Below, piece after piece: positions 34,442-44,665 of a stretch of DNA of 64,000 nt. The position numbers and the translations under genes are program-made. The notes beneath the pieces were generated by a model. The model saw nothing but the letters and a program-made list of their open reading frames with translations, searched no databases and had not been told where the DNA came from. The number at the start of each line of letters is the position of its first letter. The stretch's first letter is position 1. Source of the stretch: Serratia bockelmannii (GTDB lineage: Bacteria; Pseudomonadota; Gammaproteobacteria; Enterobacterales; Enterobacteriaceae); NCBI RefSeq assembly GCF_008011855.1, contig NZ_VOUX01000002.1, forward strand, positions 460,299-524,298, in the 5' to 3' direction.

Positions 34442-34912
34442 TCATCCCTGTGATCCATGAATGCGGTCTAACAGCTGGCTGCCGTATGCGGAAATCGCCT
34501 CGATCTTCGCCTCTCGCCCCTCGCCCTGATAGCTGAGGTGCAGCGCCAGATCCGGCTCCGGCAGCACGCCAGTGCCCTGCTGCGGCCATTCGACCAGGCA
34601 GATGGCGTCTTGCGCGAAGTAATCGCGAATGCCCATAAATTCAAGCTCTTCCGGATCGGCCAGGCGATACAGATCGAAGTGATACACCGCCAGCGGCTGC
34701 AAGGCATAGGGTTCCACCAGCGTGTAGGTTGGGCTTTTGACGTTGCCCTGATGCCCCAACGCCTGCAGGAAACCACGGCTGAAGGTGGTTTTACCGGCGC
34801 CCAGGTCGCCGTAGAGATAGATGACGCTGGCGCGATCGCAGGCCTTGGCCAAAGTGGTGCCCAAAGCGACAGTCGCTGCCTCGTCCGGCAGAGGTAAAAC
34901 GAGTTCTTTCAT
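34442..34912 (-). CDS. tsaE: TsaE, ATPase of the tRNA threonylcarbamoyladenosine complex
   Basis: Works with TsaB, TsaC and TsaD to make t6A37 in tRNAs that read ANN codons. 156 residues. Walker [14 protein letters not shown] near residue 38 and the [11 protein letters not shown] and LVEWPQQG motifs. Between nnr and amiB, as in other enterobacteria. Confidence 0.96.
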   Translation of the reverse strand: MKELVLPLPDEAATVALGTTLAKACDRASVIYLYGDLGAGKTTFSRGFLQALGHQGNVKSPTYTLVEPYALQPLAVYHFDLYRLADPEELEFMGIRDYFAQDAICLVEWPQQGTGVLPEPDLALHLSYQGEGREAKIEAISAYGSQLLDRIHGSQG

Positions 34913-34922
34913 TCGATAAAGT

Positions 34923-36437
34923 CTATTTTGCCCACTCAGGGTTAACGAAATGAAGGATGTCCGGCAGTAAATCGGTCGCCAACATGCCTCTTGTTCCTTG
35001 TCTTTCCGCTACGCGATCGCCGGCCGCGCCGTGTACGACGCAGCCCGCACAGGCGGCATCATACAGCGAGAGCTTTTGCGCCAGCAAACCGCCGATGATG
35101 CCCGACAGCACATCGCCCATGCCGCCGGAGGCCATGCCGGCGTTGCCGACGTCGGCGATCGCCATCTGCCCCTGCTCATCGGCGATCAGCGTACCGGCGC
35201 CTTTTAGCACCGCCACGCCGCCGTAGCGTGCCGTCAGCTTGCGCACGGCAAGTAAGCGATCACTCTCGATGTCGACAGTGCTGCAGCTCAACAGCCGCGC
35301 AGCCTCTCCAGGATGCGGAGTCATCACGCGATTCTGCCGTTTCTCGGGATTTAATGCCAGCAAGTTCAGCGCATCGGCGTCCCACAAGGCCGGTTTATCG
35401 CTGGTTTGCAGCACGTTCAAGGCATTTTTGCCCCACTCAGCCTGGCCAAGCCCCGGACCGATCACCAGCACATCCGCCCATTGCATCGCCTGCCGCAAGG
35501 TCGTCTCGTCCAGCGCCTGCGCCATCAACTCCGGCCTGGCCGCCAGCAGCGGCGCGACGTGCTCAATGTGAGTAAGCACTCGCACCAATCCAGCCCCGCT
35601 GCGCAGCGCCGCTTCCGCCGCCATGCGAATGGCGCCGCCGAATCCGCGGTCGCCGCCCACCAGCAGCAGACGGCCATGCTCGCCCTTATGGGCGCAGGGG
35701 CGCCGCGGATGCAGCCAGCGCGGCAACGCCTCGGCGGTAAGCCGCTGAATCTGTTCCGGTTGCTTCGCCAGCCAATCCGATAAGCCTAGCGTATTCTGAT
35801 GAAGTTGCCCGACCCAGTCGCGCGCCTGCCCGGTCAGCAAACCCGGCTTGAGGCCAATGAACGTGATGGTGTGCGCGGCACGCACGACCGGACCCGGCGT
35901 CGCGCCACTTTCCGCCAGCAGGCCGGACGGGATATCGAGCGCCACCACCGGCGCCGAATGGCGGTTGACGGCCTCGATCAGCGCGTCGTAGGGCGCACGC
36001 GGCGCGCTGCCGAGGCCTGTGCCTAGCAGGCCATCAATGATGAGCGAAACAGACGCCGGCCAGCGGCTGTTCGCCGGCAGAATGTCGCCGCCGGCAGCCA
36101 GCCAGGCCTCGCGGGCCGCTGCGGCCTCCGGCGGCAAAGGCCGCGCGCCTTCGCAGGCGATCAGCGCCACCTGCACGCCCGCCGCCTTCGCCAGGCGCGC
36201 CACCACATAGCCGTCGCCGCCGTTGTTGCCGTGGCCACAGAGCACCAGCCAGTGGTTGCAGGAGGGATAAGTGTCGCGCGCCAGAACGTAGGCCGCCTGA
36301 CCGGCGCGCAGCATTAAATCGTAAAGAGAAAGACCGAGCGAGGCCGCCGCCGCGGGTTCCGAGCGACGGATCCAATCCGCAGGCCAGACAGAGTGTGGTA
36401 AACTGTCAGCGTATGCTTTTTCACTGTGGCCCGTCAT
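34923..36437 (-). CDS. nnr: Nnr, bifunctional NAD(P)H-hydrate repair enzyme
   Basis: Epimerises and dehydrates damaged NAD(P)H hydrates. 504 residues. N-terminal epimerase (YjeF_N, about 20-225, with [14 protein letters not shown]) and C-terminal ADP-dependent dehydratase (about 235-490, with [24 protein letters not shown] and [16 protein letters not shown]). Divergent from queG with overlapping start codons: the two ATGs share bases 36436-36437. Confidence 0.96.
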   Translation of the reverse strand: MTGHSEKAYADSLPHSVWPADWIRRSEPAAAASLGLSLYDLMLRAGQAAYVLARDTYPSCNHWLVLCGHGNNGGDGYVVARLAKAAGVQVALIACEGARPLPPEAAAAREAWLAAGGDILPANSRWPASVSLIIDGLLGTGLGSAPRAPYDALIEAVNRHSAPVVALDIPSGLLAESGATPGPVVRAAHTITFIGLKPGLLTGQARDWVGQLHQNTLGLSDWLAKQPEQIQRLTAEALPRWLHPRRPCAHKGEHGRLLLVGGDRGFGGAIRMAAEAALRSGAGLVRVLTHIEHVAPLLAARPELMAQALDETTLRQAMQWADVLVIGPGLGQAEWGKNALNVLQTSDKPALWDADALNLLALNPEKRQNRVMTPHPGEAARLLSCSTVDIESDRLLAVRKLTARYGGVAVLKGAGTLIADEQGQMAIADVGNAGMASGGMGDVLSGIIGGLLAQKLSLYDAACAGCVVHGAAGDRVAERQGTRGMLATDLLPDILHFVNPEWAK

Positions 36438-37575
36438 GACGCACCCCCTCGATCTCCATCAACTCGCCCAACATATCAAGCAATGGGGGCAATCGCTAGG
36501 ATTCCAGCAGGTTGGCATCTGCGATACCGATCTGAGCCTGGAAGAGCCGAAGCTGCAGGCCTGGCTCGACAAGCAGTACCACGGCGAGATGGAATGGATG
36601 GCGCGCCACGGCATGTTGCGCGCGCGCCCTCACGAGCTGTTGCCGGGCACGCTGCGGGTGATCAGCGTGCGCATGAACTACCTGCCGGCCAAGGCGGCGT
36701 TTGCCAGCACCCTGCAGAACCCGCAACTGGGCTACGTCAGCCGCTACGCGCTGGGGCGCGACTATCACAAGCTGTTGCGCCAGCGTCTGAAAAAGCTGGG
36801 CGATCAGATCCAGGAATACTGCGGCGAGTTGAATTTTCGCCCCTTTGTCGATTCTGCGCCGGTGATGGAGCGCGCGCTGGCCGCCAAAGCGGGCATTGGC
36901 TGGGTTGGTAAACACTCACTAATTCTCAACCGTGAAGCCGGGTCGTGGTTTTTCCTCGGCGAACTGCTGATCGACCTGCCATTGCCGGTGGATCAGCCGC
37001 AGGAAGAGCAGTGCGGCCGCTGCGTTGCCTGCATCACCACCTGCCCGACCGGCGCCATCGTCGCGCCCTACACCGTCGATGCCCGGCGCTGCATCTCCTA
37101 CCTGACCATCGAGCTGGAAGGCGCGATCCCGGAAGAATTCCGTCCGCTGCTCGGCAACCGCATCTACGGCTGCGACGACTGCCAGCTGATTTGCCCGTGG
37201 AACCGCTTTTCTCAGCTCACCGACGAAGACGATTTCAGCCCCCGCGCCGCGCTGCATGCGCCGCAGCTGCTCGATCTGTTCAACTGGACGGAAGAAAAAT
37301 TCCTGCGCATCACCGAAGGCTCGGCGATACGCCGCATCGGCCACCTGCGCTGGCTGCGCAATATCGCAGTGGCGCTGGGCAATGCGCCCTACGAAGACAG
37401 CATCGTGCTCGCACTGCGCACGCGTTTGGGCCAAGACGCCATGCTGGATGAACATATCCACTGGGCGCTGGCGCAACAGCTCGCTCGCCGCGAAGCGCAG
37501 GGTATCGAGGTGCAGACGGCGCAGAAAAAGCGGCTGATACGGGCTGTGGAAAAAGGTTTGCCAAGGGATGCCTGA
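36436..37575 (+). CDS. queG: QueG, epoxyqueuosine reductase
   Basis: Cobalamin and iron-sulfur enzyme that makes queuosine in the tRNA wobble position. 379 residues. N-terminal B12-binding region with PRPHELLPGT and YVSRYALGRDYHK, then two [4Fe-4S] motifs: CGRCVACITTCPTGA and CDDCQLICPWNRF. C-terminal HEAT-like end RHIG... Overlaps nnr head to head. Confidence 0.96.
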   Translation: MTHPLDLHQLAQHIKQWGQSLGFQQVGICDTDLSLEEPKLQAWLDKQYHGEMEWMARHGMLRARPHELLPGTLRVISVRMNYLPAKAAFASTLQNPQLGYVSRYALGRDYHKLLRQRLKKLGDQIQEYCGELNFRPFVDSAPVMERALAAKAGIGWVGKHSLILNREAGSWFFLGELLIDLPLPVDQPQEEQCGRCVACITTCPTGAIVAPYTVDARRCISYLTIELEGAIPEEFRPLLGNRIYGCDDCQLICPWNRFSQLTDEDDFSPRAALHAPQLLDLFNWTEEKFLRITEGSAIRRIGHLRWLRNIAVALGNAPYEDSIVLALRTRLGQDAMLDEHIHWALAQQLARREAQGIEVQTAQKKRLIRAVEKGLPRDA

Positions 37576-37886
37576 CGGCGTACGCCATTCAGGCGTATCG
37601 CCGGAAGACTCACTCTGTGGATTTGTGCATAAAAATAAAAACACGTTGTCTTTCAACTGCAACAAAAAGAGCAAGTGATCGGCATAACGTTTTGGGATAA
37701 ATAAATAAGCATACAAATCAAATAGATAAATATTTAATTTGTATGACGTTGATTTTTCAGGCAGGCGAGTTTATGTACAGAGGCTGTGGATAACTCTGTT
37801 TACAACATTTTTACCAGGCGTGTAAAACGGGACAAAAACCCGCGCCGGATAAGGCGTTGGATTTGAGTTTGAAACGAAGAGAAAAT
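37576..37886. other. datA: datA-like AT-rich intergenic locus with DnaA boxes and a possible IHF site
   Basis: AT-rich interval between convergent queG and the tRNA-Gly genes, the place where E. coli carries datA, which promotes DnaA-ATP hydrolysis and limits initiation. TGTGCATAA (37624-37632) and TGTGGATAA (37785-37793) match the DnaA consensus on the minus strand. TTATGTACA (37771-37779) is one base off. An IHF-like TATGACGTTGATT at 37742-37754 lies between them, next to the near-palindrome CATACAAAT...ATTTGTATG (37710-37745). E. coli datA is longer and has more boxes, so function is inferred. Confidence 0.6.
37834..37856 (-). terminator. Probable terminator of the tRNA-Gly operon
   Basis: CGCC-TTATCC-GGCG hairpin on the minus strand followed by CGGGTTTTTG, 31 bases after the last tRNA. 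Confidence 0.5.
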
Positions 37887-37962
<76 letters not shown>

Positions 37963-38016
37963 ATTGAGATGCTTTTGGCATCCGGCCACCAAATACTGGC
38001 GTGACCTTTGAATTTT

Positions 38017-38092
38017 TGGAGCGGGAAACGAGGCTCGAACTCGCGACCTCAACCTTGGCAAGGTTGCGCTCTACCAACTGAGCTATTCCCGC
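38017..38092 (-). tRNA. glyX: tRNA-Gly(GCC), copy 2 (variant)
   Basis: Same fold as its neighbours but with a changed anticodon stem, CAACC-TTGCCAA-GGTTG, in which both partners changed so pairing is kept, and a C instead of T in the T loop (TTCGAGC). The flanking base before the T arm also differs. Anticodon GCC unchanged. Confidence 0.97.
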
Positions 38093-38158
38093 GTCGCATA
38101 GGTACTGCTTGATACTGCTTTATTTACTCATCATGCCGCATCGCGACATTGTTGAATT

Positions 38159-38234
<76 letters not shown>

Positions 38235-38287
38235 CCGGCGTATCGATGGTGGAACGTTACGAAATTCTTCATCGGTACGGGGTGCGC

Positions 38288-38315
38288 ATTATACGAGAAA
38301 TCCTTTTTGTCGCAA
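38288..38315 (-). promoter_or_regulatory. Promoter of the tRNA-Gly operon
   Basis: Minus strand TTGCGA (38310-38315), 16-base spacer, perfect TATAAT (38288-38293), then a GC-rich discriminator GCGCACC, the type sensitive to ppGpp at stable-RNA promoters. Confidence 0.8.
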
Positions 38316-38388
38316 GCCCCTGAAAGCAAAAAAACGCGATTTTTGTTTGATTGCCGATTAAAGCGCCAGATTGGCGAATTAAGCGGCT

Positions 38389-38419
38389 AAAAACGGCGTT
38401 TTTTCCCCGCAGGGGCCGT
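38389..38419 (-). terminator. Probable terminator of orn
   Basis: ACGGC...GCCGT outer stem with an inner CCC-TGC-GGG hairpin, followed by TTTTTAG on the minus strand, close to the orn stop. Confidence 0.5.
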
Positions 38420-38426
38420 CATCGCC

Positions 38427-38972
38427 TTAAAGCTGAATGAAATGTTCGCGGTAATAAGCCAGTTCGGCCACCGATTCACGGATGTCATCCAGCGCCTGAT
38501 GGGTGCCCTGCTTCTTAAAGCCGCCGAGAATTTCAGGCTTCCAACGGCGCGCCAGCTCCTTCAGCGTGCTGACGTCCAGATAGCGGTAATGGAAGTAGGC
38601 CTCCAGCTCCGGCATATAACGGAACAAGAAACGGCGATCCTGGCCCACGCTGTTGCCGCAGATCGGCGATTTGCCGGCCGGTACCCACTGCTGCAGGAAG
38701 GCTATCGTTTCCAGCTCAGCGGCGCGATCGTCCTGGCGGCTGGCTTTCACCCGCTCCACCAGCCCGCTGCCGGTATGGGTGCGCACGTTCCACTCGTCCA
38801 TCAAGGCCAGCTGCTCGTCGGATTGGTGCACGGCGATCACCGGCCCTTCCGCCAGGATGTTCAGGTTGGCGTCGGTGACCAGCGTGGCGATCTCGATAAT
38901 GCGGTCACGCTCGGGATCCAGCCCGGTCATCTCCAAATCGATCCAAATCAGGTTATTTTCGTTTCCTGTCAT
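38427..38972 (-). CDS. orn: Oligoribonuclease
   Basis: 3'-5' exonuclease that clears RNA dinucleotides and pGpG. 181 residues, DEDD family: the IDLEMTGL motif at residues 11-18, [11 protein letters not shown] near the middle, and [10 protein letters not shown] near the C-terminus. Divergent from rsgA, the usual pairing. Confidence 0.98.
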   Translation of the reverse strand: MTGNENNLIWIDLEMTGLDPERDRIIEIATLVTDANLNILAEGPVIAVHQSDEQLALMDEWNVRTHTGSGLVERVKASRQDDRAAELETIAFLQQWVPAGKSPICGNSVGQDRRFLFRYMPELEAYFHYRYLDVSTLKELARRWKPEILGGFKKQGTHQALDDIRESVAELAYYREHFIQL

Positions 38973-39142
38973 GATGTTTCCTGCCTAAAAGCCGAGAGAA
39001 AAACGCTGTGCGGACGAGACGACGGGCGCCGCCGGTGGCAACGCGCCGCAGCCGGCGGCTAACAACGGTTATTTAATATAAAATAGCGTGTATCATAGTC
39101 TTTTTGGTCGCCATCGGCGACATATACCCTGACGGGTTCAAG

Positions 39143-39173
39143 GCTGCGCCCGGGGCTAGTCCCTCGCCGCAGC
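39143..39173 (+). promoter_or_regulatory. Leader hairpin upstream of rsgA
   Basis: GCTGCG at 39143-39148 pairs with CGCAGC at 39168-39173, enclosing a smaller GGG-CCC stem. It sits 45 bases before the rsgA start, in the divergent orn-rsgA spacer. Role unknown. Confidence 0.35.
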
Positions 39174-39217
39174 TGTGCGTATACGTAAAGGTATAAAACC
39201 GATTCAAGTGAGGCGCA

Positions 39218-40267
39218 GTGAGTAAGAACAAACTGTCCAAAGGTCAGCAACGCCGCGTGCAGGCGAACCATCAGCGCCGTCTGAAACGCGCTGATAACAA
39301 ACCGGAACCGGATGATTCCCAGCTGGGCGAGCCGCAGGAAGGCGTCGTCATCAGCCGTTTCGGCATGCACGCCGACGTTGAGGCGCCGGATGGCACTCAG
39401 CACCGCTGCAATATCCGCCGCACGCTGCGTTCGCTGGTCACCGGCGATCGCGTGGTGTGGCGCCCCGGCCTGGGCACCCATGAAGGGGTAAAAGGCATTG
39501 TGGAAGCGGTACACGAGCGCACCTCGGTGCTGACGCGCCCGGACTTCTACGACGGCGTGAAACCGATCGCCGCCAATATCAATCAGATCGTCATCGTGTC
39601 GGCGATCCTGCCCGAGCTGTCGCTGAACATCATCGACCGCTATCTGGTGGCCTGCGAAACGCTCGAAGTCGAGCCGCTGATCGTGCTCAACAAAATTGAC
39701 CTGCTGGACGCCGAAGCGCGCAAGCTGGTCGACGGCATGATGGATATCTATCGCAAGATTGGCTACCGGGTGCTGGAAGTCTCCAGCCAGACGCGGGAAG
39801 GCATGGCGGAATTCGAACAGGCGCTCGCCGGGCGCATCAGCATCTTCGCCGGCCAGTCGGGAGTCGGCAAGTCCAGCCTGCTGAACGCGCTGCTGCCGCC
39901 GTCTGAAGAGCAAATTCTGGTAAATCAGGTTTCCGACGTCTCGGGCCTCGGTCAACATACCACCACCGCCGCGCGGCTGTACCATTTCCAGCACGGTGGC
40001 GACGTGATCGACTCCCCGGGGGTGCGCGAGTTTGGCCTGTGGCACCTGGAGCCGGAACAAATCACCCGCGGCTTTGTCGAATTCCGTGATTATTTAGGCG
40101 GTTGCAAATTCCGCGACTGCCGCCACGATACCGATCCCGGCTGCGCCATCCGCGCGGCGATGGAGAAAGGCGATATCGCGGAAGAGCGTTTCGACAACTA
40201 TCACCGCATTCTGGAAAGCATGGCTCAGGTGAAGGTTCGCAAGAACTTCACGGACGCCGCAGACTGA
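39218..40267 (+). CDS. rsgA: RsgA, ribosome small-subunit maturation GTPase
   Basis: Late 30S maturation factor that tests the decoding centre. 349 residues, start GTG (39218) behind GAGG. N-terminal OB fold (to about 115), circularly permuted G domain (NKID before [11 protein letters not shown], then DSPGV), and a C-terminal zinc knuckle with C-x-x-x-x-C, H and C ([16 protein letters not shown]). First gene of rsgA-psd-mscM. Confidence 0.97.
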   Translation: MSKNKLSKGQQRRVQANHQRRLKRADNKPEPDDSQLGEPQEGVVISRFGMHADVEAPDGTQHRCNIRRTLRSLVTGDRVVWRPGLGTHEGVKGIVEAVHERTSVLTRPDFYDGVKPIAANINQIVIVSAILPELSLNIIDRYLVACETLEVEPLIVLNKIDLLDAEARKLVDGMMDIYRKIGYRVLEVSSQTREGMAEFEQALAGRISIFAGQSGVGKSSLLNALLPPSEEQILVNQVSDVSGLGQHTTTAARLYHFQHGGDVIDSPGVREFGLWHLEPEQITRGFVEFRDYLGGCKFRDCRHDTDPGCAIRAAMEKGDIAEERFDNYHRILESMAQVKVRKNFTDAAD

Positions 40268-40343
40268 CACTGACGGGCGAGCATTGACGACGGCGAGGCC
40301 CTCGTTACAATGCGCGCCCTTTACCCTGATTCACGAGGTTAAC

Positions 40344-41237
40344 GTGCTGGATAGCATCAAGATTAAACTGCAATATTGGCTACCGAAGCTGGCGCTGACC
40401 CGCCTGGCGGGCTGGGGCGCCGACAAACAGGCAGGCTGGCTGACCCAACTGGTGGTCAAAACCTTCGCCCGCTACTACCGCGTGGACATGCAGGAAGCGC
40501 AAAACCCGGACCTGACGTCTTACGCCACCTTCAACGACTTCTTCGTGCGCCCGCTGCGCGATGGCGCGCGCCCGATCATCGCCGACGCCAACTGGCTGGC
40601 GCTGCCTGCCGATGGCGCCATCAGCCAGCTCGGCCCGATCCGCGAGGATCAAATCTTCCAGGCCAAAGGCCACCACTACAGCCTGGAGGCACTGCTGGCC
40701 GGCAACTACCTGTTGGCCGAGCCGTTCCGCAACGGCCTGTTCGCCACTACCTATCTGGCGCCGCGCGATTACCACCGCGTGCACATGCCGTGCGCCGGCG
40801 TGCTGCGTGAAATGATCTATGTGCCGGGCGATCTGTTTTCGGTCAACCCGCTCACCGCCGCCAACGTGCCTAACCTGTTCGCGCGCAACGAGCGAGTGAT
40901 CTGCGTGTTCGACACCGACATCGGACCGATGGTGCAAATCCTGGTCGGCGCCACCATCGTCGGTAGCATCGAAACCGTCTGGGCCGGCACCGTCACACCG
41001 CCGCGCGAAGGCATCATCAAGCGCTGGACCTACCCGGCCGCCGGTGAAGAAGGCGCCATCGCGCTGGAAAAAGGCGCCGAGATGGGCCGTTTCAAACTCG
41101 GCTCCACGGTGATCAACCTGTTTACCGCAGGCAGCGTGCAGTTTGCGCCGCAGCTGCATAACGGCACCGTCACCCGCATGGGTGAGGCCTTCGCCGAAAT
41201 CCCGGCCGCCGCTGAAACACCACAGACCCCGCTCTAA
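40344..41237 (+). CDS. psd: Phosphatidylserine decarboxylase proenzyme
   Basis: Makes phosphatidylethanolamine at the inner membrane. 297 residues; self-cleaves at LGS, Ser254 becoming the pyruvoyl cofactor ([10 protein letters not shown]). GTG start at 40344 behind GAGGT; the frame is open further up but [15 protein letters not shown] matches E. coli. The C-terminus is about 25 residues shorter than E. coli Psd, after the processed alpha chain core. Lies 76 bases after rsgA. Confidence 0.96.
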   Translation: MLDSIKIKLQYWLPKLALTRLAGWGADKQAGWLTQLVVKTFARYYRVDMQEAQNPDLTSYATFNDFFVRPLRDGARPIIADANWLALPADGAISQLGPIREDQIFQAKGHHYSLEALLAGNYLLAEPFRNGLFATTYLAPRDYHRVHMPCAGVLREMIYVPGDLFSVNPLTAANVPNLFARNERVICVFDTDIGPMVQILVGATIVGSIETVWAGTVTPPREGIIKRWTYPAAGEEGAIALEKGAEMGRFKLGSTVINLFTAGSVQFAPQLHNGTVTRMGEAFAEIPAAAETPQTPL

Positions 41238-41250
41238 AGGAATCGACGCC

Positions 41251-44200
41251 GTGCGCCTGATCATCACGCTTTTGCTCGGTTGCCTGCTGTGGCAACCGGC
41301 GCTGGCCGCCCCCGTGCCGACCGAGAACCAGCTCAAACAGGAGCTGAAGCAGGCGGAAAGCAGCAAAAACGCCCCGAATCAGGCGGAAACCACCGAGGCG
41401 CTGCAAAGCGCCCTCAACTGGCTGACGGAGCGTAAAGAGTCGCAGACTCGCTCCGAGCAGTATCAGAGGGTGATCGACGATTTCCCTAAGATGACGCAGG
41501 AGCTGCGCCGTCAGCTGGTGCTGGAAAGCAACAAGATCCTGCCGAACGGCGACGATCTGCCGGCCGCCGAGCTGGAACAGCAGATCCTGCAAACCAGCAG
41601 CCTGCTGCTGGAACAGGCGCGCCTGCTGCAGCAAGAGCAGGATCGCACGCGGGAAATCAGCGATTCGCTCGGCCAGCTGCCGCAGCAGCAGACCGACGCC
41701 CGCCGCGCGCTGACCGAAGTGCAGCGCCGTCTGCAGGCGCAGCCCGCCAACCCGACCACCCCGTACGCGCAGGCCGCCCTGGCCCTGCTGCAGACCGAAG
41801 CCGCGGCGCGCAAAGCCAAAGTGGACGAGCTGGAGCTGGCGCAGCTGTCGGCCAACAACCGTCAGGAGCTGGCGCGCATGCGCGCCGAGGTCTATAAAAA
41901 GCGCCACGAGAAAATAGACGTTCAGCTGCAGGCGCTGCGCAACAACCTCAACGCCCAGCGCCAACGCGAAGCGGAACTGGCGCTGGAAAAAACCGAGCAG
42001 CTGGCCGAGCAGAACGGCGACTTGCCAAAAAGCCTCAGCCAACAGCTGCAGATCAACCGCGAACTGTCCGCCGCGCTGAACAGCCAGGCGCAGCGCATGG
42101 ATCTGATTTCATCGCAGCAGCGGCAGGCGGCGGCGCAGACGCTGCAGGTGCGCCAGGCGCTGAGCACCATCATCGAACAGGCCCAGTGGCTCGGCTCGTC
42201 GTCGGCGTTAGGGGAAACCCTGCGCGCCCAGGTGGCAACGCTGCCGGAAATGCCCAAGCCGCAACAGCTGGACGGCGACATGGCCCAGCTGCGCGTGCAG
42301 CGCCTGCAGTTTGAAAATCAACTGGAAAAACTGTCGCAGCGCGAATTCAAACGCGACGACGGCAGCGCGCTGACCAACCAGGAGCAGCGCATCGTCGATG
42401 CTCAGCTGCGCACCCAGCGCGAACTGCTCAACTCGTTGCTGTCCGGTTGCGACACCCAAATCCTCGAGCTGACCAAGCTGAAGGTGGCCAACACCCAGCT
42501 GATCGAAGCGTTGAACGAGATCCGCGACGCCACCCACCGCTATCTGTTCTGGGTGCCGGACGTTAATCCGATCAACTTTTCCTACCCGCTCAACGTGGCA
42601 CACGATCTGACCCGCGTCCTGTCGCTGGACACGCTGTCGCAGCTCGGCGGCGCCTTCATGATGATGGTGACCAGCCGCGAAACGCTGATCCCGATCTTCG
42701 GCGCCCTGCTGCTGGTGATTTTCAGCATCAGTTCGCGCAAGCACTATCACGCCTTCCTCGAGCGCGCCAGCAGCCGCGTCGGCAAGGTGACGCAGGACGA
42801 ATTCTTCCTGACGGTGCGCACCGTATTCTGGTCGATTCTGGTGGCGATGCCGCTGCCAGTGCTGTGGGCCGCGCTCGGTTACGGCCTGCAGAGCGCCTGG
42901 AACTACCCGGTGGCGGAAGCGATCGGCAAAGGGGTGACCGCCACGCTGCCGATCCTGTGGATCTGCATGATCTGCGCCGCCTTCGCCCACCCTCAGGGGC
43001 TGTTCATCGTGCACTTCCGCTGGCCGGCGAAGCAGGTTTCGCGCGCCATGCGCTACTACAAGATGTCGATCTGGCTGATCGTGCCGCTGATCATGGCGCT
43101 GATCACTTTCGATAGCCTGAAAGAACGCGAGTTCGCCAACACGCTGGGACGGCTGTGCTTCATCCTGCTGTGTCTGGCGCTGGCGCTGGTCACCCACAGC
43201 CTGAAGCGCGCCGGTATCCCGCTGTATCTGGATAAAAACGGCTCCGGCGACAACATGCTCAACAGCGCCTTCTGGGGGCTGCTGCTGTCGGCGCCGCTGT
43301 TGGCGGCACTGGCCTCGACCGTCGGTTACCTCACCACCGCGCAGGCGCTGTTGGCGCGCCTGGAAACCTCGGTGGCGATCTGGTTCCTGCTGCTGGTCAT
43401 CTACCACATCATCCGCCGCTGGATGCTGATCCAACGGCGGCGCATCGCCTTCGATCGCGCCAAACAGCGCCGCGCCGACATCCTGGCCCAGCGCGCCCGC
43501 GGCGAAGACGAAACCTCGCACACCCCGAACAGCACTGAAGGCGCCATCGATCCGGACGATTCGGACTTCGATCTGGACACCATCAGCGCCCAGTCGCTGC
43601 GGCTGGTGCGCTCGATCCTGACGCTGATCGCGCTGGTGTCGGTGATCGTGCTGTGGTCGGAGATCCACTCCGCGTTCGCCTTCCTGGAAAACATCTCGCT
43701 GTGGGACGTGACCTCGACGGTGAACGGCGTGGAAACCGCCCATCCAATCACTCTCGGCGCGGTTCTGATCGCCATTCTGGTGTTGATCATCACCATGCAG
43801 CTGGTGCGCAACCTGCCGGCGCTGCTGGAGTTGGCAGTGCTGCAGCACCTGGATCTGACGCCGGGCACCGGCTACGCCATTACCACCATCACCAAGTACC
43901 TGTTGCTGGTGTTCGGCGCGGTGCTCAGCTTCGCCTGGATCGGCATCGAATGGTCGAAACTGCAGTGGGTGGTTACCGCGCTCAGTCTGGGGTTGGGCTT
44001 CGGCATGCAGGAGATCTTCTCCAACTTCATCTCCGGCCTGATCATCCTGTTCGAGAAACCGATCCGCATCGGCGACACCGTGACGATCCGCAACCTGACC
44101 GGTACCGTCACCAAGATCAACACCCGCGCCACCACCATCTCGGACTGGGACCGCAAAGAGATCATCGTGCCGAACAAAGCCTTCATCACCGAACAGTTCG

Positions 44201-44598
44201 TCAACTGGTCGCTGTCCGACACCCTGACCCGTGTGGTGCTGACCGTACCGGCGCCGGGCGAAGCCAACAGCGAAGAAGTGACCAAGATCCTGATGAACGC
44301 CGCCGAGCGCTGCTCGCTGGTGCTGGATAACCCGGCGCCGGAGGTTTACCTGGTTGATCTGCAACAGGGCATCCAGATCTTCGAGATGCGTATTTACGCC
44401 GCCGAGATGGGCCACCGTATGCCGCTGCGTCACGAGATCCACCAGTTGATCTTGGCGGGCTACCGCGAGCACGGCATCACGCTGCCGTACCCGCCGTTCC
44501 AGGTGCGCACCGAGACGCTGTCGCGGTTGACCAACAACGGCCGTACGCCGCCGTCCACGCCGGCGCCGAACACCAAGCGCGACGCCGGGGGGCTGTAA
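41251..44598 (+). CDS. mscM: Mechanosensitive channel MscM (YjeP)
   Basis: Large MscS-family channel opened by small pressure rises. 1115 residues, starting at GTG (41251) 13 bases after psd. Signal peptide ending ALAA, a long periplasmic coiled-coil (about 30-470), about eleven membrane segments, and the MscS core near the C-terminus (GLGFGMQEIFSNFISGLIILFEKP-type, about residues 915-935), then the beta and vestibule domains. The periplasmic part is Gln-rich. Same neighbour as psd in E. coli. Confidence 0.95.
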   Translation: MRLIITLLLGCLLWQPALAAPVPTENQLKQELKQAESSKNAPNQAETTEALQSALNWLTERKESQTRSEQYQRVIDDFPKMTQELRRQLVLESNKILPNGDDLPAAELEQQILQTSSLLLEQARLLQQEQDRTREISDSLGQLPQQQTDARRALTEVQRRLQAQPANPTTPYAQAALALLQTEAAARKAKVDELELAQLSANNRQELARMRAEVYKKRHEKIDVQLQALRNNLNAQRQREAELALEKTEQLAEQNGDLPKSLSQQLQINRELSAALNSQAQRMDLISSQQRQAAAQTLQVRQALSTIIEQAQWLGSSSALGETLRAQVATLPEMPKPQQLDGDMAQLRVQRLQFENQLEKLSQREFKRDDGSALTNQEQRIVDAQLRTQRELLNSLLSGCDTQILELTKLKVANTQLIEALNEIRDATHRYLFWVPDVNPINFSYPLNVAHDLTRVLSLDTLSQLGGAFMMMVTSRETLIPIFGALLLVIFSISSRKHYHAFLERASSRVGKVTQDEFFLTVRTVFWSILVAMPLPVLWAALGYGLQSAWNYPVAEAIGKGVTATLPILWICMICAAFAHPQGLFIVHFRWPAKQVSRAMRYYKMSIWLIVPLIMALITFDSLKEREFANTLGRLCFILLCLALALVTHSLKRAGIPLYLDKNGSGDNMLNSAFWGLLLSAPLLAALASTVGYLTTAQALLARLETSVAIWFLLLVIYHIIRRWMLIQRRRIAFDRAKQRRADILAQRARGEDETSHTPNSTEGAIDPDDSDFDLDTISAQSLRLVRSILTLIALVSVIVLWSEIHSAFAFLENISLWDVTSTVNGVETAHPITLGAVLIAILVLIITMQLVRNLPALLELAVLQHLDLTPGTGYAITTITKYLLLVFGAVLSFAWIGIEWSKLQWVVTALSLGLGFGMQEIFSNFISGLIILFEKPIRIGDTVTIRNLTGTVTKINTRATTISDWDRKEIIVPNKAFITEQFVNWSLSDTLTRVVLTVPAPGEANSEEVTKILMNAAERCSLVLDNPAPEVYLVDLQQGIQIFEMRIYAAEMGHRMPLRHEIHQLILAGYREHGITLPYPPFQVRTETLSRLTNNGRTPPSTPAPNTKRDAGGL

Positions 44599-44612
44599 GC
44601 GTTTCTCGCGAT

Positions 44613-44650
44613 AAAAAAAGGGCCGGCAAATGCCGGCCTTTTTTGCTTTT
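44613..44650. terminator. Bidirectional terminator between mscM and epmA
   Basis: GGCCGGCA pairs with TGCCGGCC, with an A-run on the left and a T-run on the right, so it can stop transcripts from both convergent genes. Confidence 0.85.
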
Positions 44651-44665
44651 CTTACCGCCTGAAAC

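Noticed and set aside
34435..34458. Upstream ATG for amiB at 34458
   Set aside because: It overlaps the end of tsaE, has no Shine-Dalgarno and would place charged residues in front of the signal peptide.
42208..44472. 754-codon minus-strand open frame opposite mscM
   Set aside because: Composition is His/Gln/Asp-biased, typical of antisense of membrane protein codons; mscM is the real gene.
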